From the NCBI GenBank assembly GCA_020226215.1, contig CM035235.1:2307151-2371150 (forward strand): a stretch of DNA of 64,000 nucleotides, read 5' to 3'. Under the pieces are notes generated by a model that saw only the letters and a program-made list of their open reading frames with translations, was not told the origin of the DNA and did not search any database. The DNA comes from Sindora glabra (Eukaryota; Streptophyta; Magnoliopsida; Fabales; Fabaceae). The translations under genes were made by a program, and so were the position numbers. Below are positions 62,674 to 64,000 of the stretch, one piece after another. The stretch's first letter is position 1. Every line of letters starts with the position of its first letter.

Positions 62674-64000
62674 AGATAAATGTTGCTAAAAATTTGTTTA
62701 AGGTGTGTCATTGTTACTATTCTTAAGGATTATTTTCACTATTGATGTGTAAAGTTTCTAGGTGCAGTAATCACCTAGAATATAACAAACTTTTTGAATT
62801 GTGTGCACTCACAATTTAAAAGCATGAATAATATAACATAATACAACATCTAGCAAAATTTATTATATTTTAAAGGAGAATATGGAATATTTCTAAAGAG
62901 CAAGAGTAATAGCAAAAAGTAGAAAACTCAAGTTTTCATTAGGTTAAATGTCTAATAGAAAGTAACTCTTTATAATAAGTAAAAACATTTTAATTAGAAA
63001 ATCAAAAGGTTTTACAACAAAAATAAAATTATAATCTAAACCACTTGAGATAGTTATAATAACAAAAATTTATTTTGTAATGATAAGATTTTATGACTAC
63101 ACAAATTAAATAATATCATAATTATCAAAAGACAAAATGACATATTTGGTCCCTTATCCCCTAAGTTTAATTTGAAGCAATTTTATCCCCTAACATTTAA
63201 AAAAATGTGTAATATTAACTAGTTGCCTAATGCTGTTAGATTTTAACAGAGGTACTTGTATGATATCCAACTTAACATCTTATATGGCATATATAAATTA
63301 TATTTTAATATTCTTATAAAAAAAGTCACTTTTGGTCCTCTAACATCTCCTAAAATTTCAAATTTGCCCTCTCCTAAATTTTATTTAAACCAAATTTATT
63401 CTTTAACTTTCCATAAATATAATCACTTCCATGTAGAGGCAAAATGTGACTATAATGTAATGACTTACATTGTAATTAATTAATGCAAATACTAAACAAA
63501 TCTAAATAATAATTTAAAAATAATAAAGAAAAATTACTTTTATATTCATAAATTTTTGTGCTCATAAAATAGTTTCTAATAATTTTGAATAAGTGTTTGA
63601 CACTATAAAAATGTGTTTTTAAATTTTAAAACTATATTTATTTGGATTTATTACTACTAGTAAATTTACATTCAAAACTAGAATTTATATGGTATACTGC
63701 AAGTTAGCTTTTAAGAATTTTATCTTCTAATATATAGTTTGGAATTGAACCTTAATGAGTTATGGTCTATTTTCATGGAATGTAACGTGTTATAATCCGT
63801 TTTCATAAAATGTACTTTATTTACTATATCAAGCACATTGAATAGTATTTTGTCCATACTTGGATTTCTTTAATATTTGCATTAATTAATCATAATGGAA
63901 GTCATCACATTATACTAACCTTTTGGTTAATTGAAAATGAAATTATTACATTATTATTATATTTTTAGATCTATTTTGTAACTAGAGTACATTTTTACTA
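62674..64000. other. AT-rich intergenic DNA at the right end
   Basis: No gene or complete element is recognised. The phrase TTTGGTCCCTTATCCCCTAA (63144) and a second TTTTGGTCCTCTAACATCTCC (63331), with TTTTAACAGAGG between, resemble a common plant repeat of the 'TTTGGTCCCT' type. I find no complementary end, so it is noted only. The plus-strand open stretch 63256-63483 falls in it and is not called. Confidence 0.45.

Noticed and set aside
63140..63480. TTTGGTCCCT-type element with a possible terminal inverted repeat
   Set aside because: Only one end type is visible; no complementary GGGACCAAA-type end was found to the right within the window.

Overview
The window looks like AT-rich, repeat-packed nuclear DNA of a flowering plant, probably a eudicot. 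The signs are a spliced three-exon CHX-type cation/H+ antiporter gene, an Au-type SINE, Tat-lineage Ty3/gypsy and Ty1/copia-type LTR elements, TRIMs and a FAR1-related MULE. The species cannot be named from sequence alone. No prokaryotic, organellar or RNA gene was recognised.

Backbone: a large segmental duplication in direct orientation. Copy A is 1 to about 10961 and starts before the window. Copy B is about 40430 to 62673 and is stretched by later insertions. Each copy holds, in order, an AT-rich upstream region, a CHX antiporter locus, a GTTGCC-motif repeat tract, a CT/GA-rich tract and a tandem TRIM array. In copy A the CHX gene is intact (join 3185..3397, 3992..4996, 5339..6595; 824 residues). 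In copy B it is a pseudogene (50978 to about 54028). Copy A alone carries an Au SINE with a 16-bp target duplication. Copy B alone carries a 7.06-kb copia-type element (TATAA target duplication), a 4.39-kb MULE and a 0.56-kb unclassified insertion.

Between the copies (10962 to 40429) lie a decayed Tat-lineage Ty3/gypsy element (5' LTR, PBS, gag, protease, RT, RNase H, second RNase H, integrase; about 10962-18950) and a badly diverged tandem array of about 1.2-1.3-kb units (about 19.4-37.8 kb). The array is interrupted by a long-TIR MULE-like element (23932-25360), a hAT-like element (about 25971-27251), a 3.39-kb solo LTR with target duplication TAAAC (27304-30692), and a 1.45-kb solo-LTR-like insertion flanked by perfect 98-bp direct repeats. 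Next comes a 1.6-1.8-kb dispersed repeat whose inverted partner lies inside the copia-type element of copy B.

Only the antiporter at 3185-6595 looks like a working host gene. The rest is transposable-element sequence, pseudogenes or unassigned AT-rich DNA. I found no convincing new multi-gene system. The most unusual observations are the structural ones: nested insertions that can be ordered in time, the tandem TRIM array, the 98-bp duplication around an LTR, the 1.2-kb array, and a three-heptad coiled-coil repeat on the minus strand near 37.1 kb.
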